Below, piece after piece: positions 63,707-64,000 of a stretch of DNA of 64,000 bases. Position 1 is the first letter of the stretch. Every line of letters starts with the position of its first letter. This DNA comes from an uncultured Microbacterium sp. (GTDB lineage Bacteria > Actinomycetota > Actinomycetes > Actinomycetales > Microbacteriaceae). The stretch is from assembly GCF_937927635.1 (NCBI RefSeq), contig NZ_CALBRW010000016.1:317881-381880 (forward strand), given 5' to 3'. The position numbers and the translations under genes are program-made. Under the pieces are notes generated by a model. The model searched no databases, was not told the DNA's origin, and was given only the letters and a program-made list of their open reading frames with translations.

Positions 63707-64000
63707 CATTTCGTCTCCTCGCTTCGCTCGTCGCTCAATGACCGGTCGTTGAGCGAGCGCAGCGAGTCGAAACGAGCTCTCGTGCGAGCTCAGACATTTC
63801 GTCTCGTCGCTAACGCTCCTCGCTCAATGACCGGGGAGTGTCCGATCGTTGAGCGAGCGCAGCGAGTCGAAACGAGTTCTCGTGCGGGCTCGGGCATTTC
63901 GTCTCGTCGCTGGCGCTCCTCGCTCAATGACCGAAGGGGCACCGGTCGTTGAGCGAGCGCAGCGAGTCGAAACGAGTTCTCGTGCGGGCTCGGGCATTTC
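63707..64000. repeat. repeat cluster after parB, continuing past the window
   Basis: No gene is seen from 63647 to the end. Inverted units (starting CATTTCGTCT) lie at 63707, about 63796, 63894 and 63994 (cut). Direct units (GGTCGTTGAGCGAGCGCAGC) lie at about 63744, 63844 (as GATCGTTGAG) and 63941. The segments 63860-63900 and 63960-64000 are identical (GAGTTCTCGTGCGGGCTCGG), showing tandem amplification of direct-inverted pairs. Confidence 0.85.

Overview
The window is high-GC DNA (long GC-rich ORFs on both strands, many GTG starts and ATGA overlaps) from a chromosome carrying an actinobacterial origin region: rpmH-rnpA-yidD-yidC-jag-rsmG-parA-parB on one side of dnaA, and dnaN-recF-dciA-gyrB-gyrA-DUF3566 on the other. 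The pknB/pbpA/rodA/pstP/fha cluster, crgA, sortase E, NucS and a DUF3566 gene all point to Actinomycetota. Protein style and the dispersed repeats suggest family Microbacteriaceae, most likely Microbacterium; the genus is an inference.

Layout. 1-9.0 kb: the start of an Mrp-type antiporter gene (cut by the window edge), a membrane protein, a LacI regulator divergent from an MFS transporter, nucS, a HAD phosphatase, a chromosomal ParR-like/ParM-like pair and a cold-shock gene. 9.58-21.61 kb: a 12-kb integrative mobilizable element in the 3' end of tRNA-Leu(CAG). It carries integrase, excisionase, a MobF relaxase, a VbhA/Fic pair, an XRE regulator and a seven-gene sulfane-sulfur operon. That operon diverges from a CstR-like repressor gene across two palindromic operators. 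21.9-32.6 kb: the division and wall-signalling operon fhaA-fhaB-pstP-rodA-pbpA-pknA-pknB, converging on pabA/trpG, a small membrane protein and sortase E, followed by crgA. 32.6-46.6 kb: housekeeping and stress genes (rhomboid, cyclophilin, YbaK, Nudix, peptidase, UspA, aminotransferase, a SoxR module, TfoX-like), tRNA-Ala and tRNA-Ile, a three-gene two-component operon and a VIT1-type transporter. 46.8-64.0 kb: the origin of replication and partition region.

How the parts work together. Around the origin, DnaA boxes occupy both flanks of dnaA, six parS-type palindromes surround rsmG and parAB, and DnaA, DnaN, RecF, DciA and gyrase are co-located. In the mobile element, a thioredoxin, a persulfide dioxygenase-rhodanese, a lipoprotein rhodanese, a TauE/SafE exporter, a DUF4395 protein and two tiny Cys-rich proteins appear to form one inducible sulfur-detoxification unit.

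The most unusual structure is in the non-coding DNA. One dispersed repeat has a conserved 54-60 nt core nested between arms that differ in sequence from copy to copy yet stay self-complementary (four copies, including gyrB/gyrA and dnaN/recF junctions). A second family of about two dozen inverted repeats surrounds the parS sites and supplies the start codon of rsmG and the stop codon of a GIY-YIG gene. A third short repeat is read in frame at the N-terminus of GyrB and the C-terminus of RecF. A DnaA-box cluster also lies about 22 kb away from oriC.
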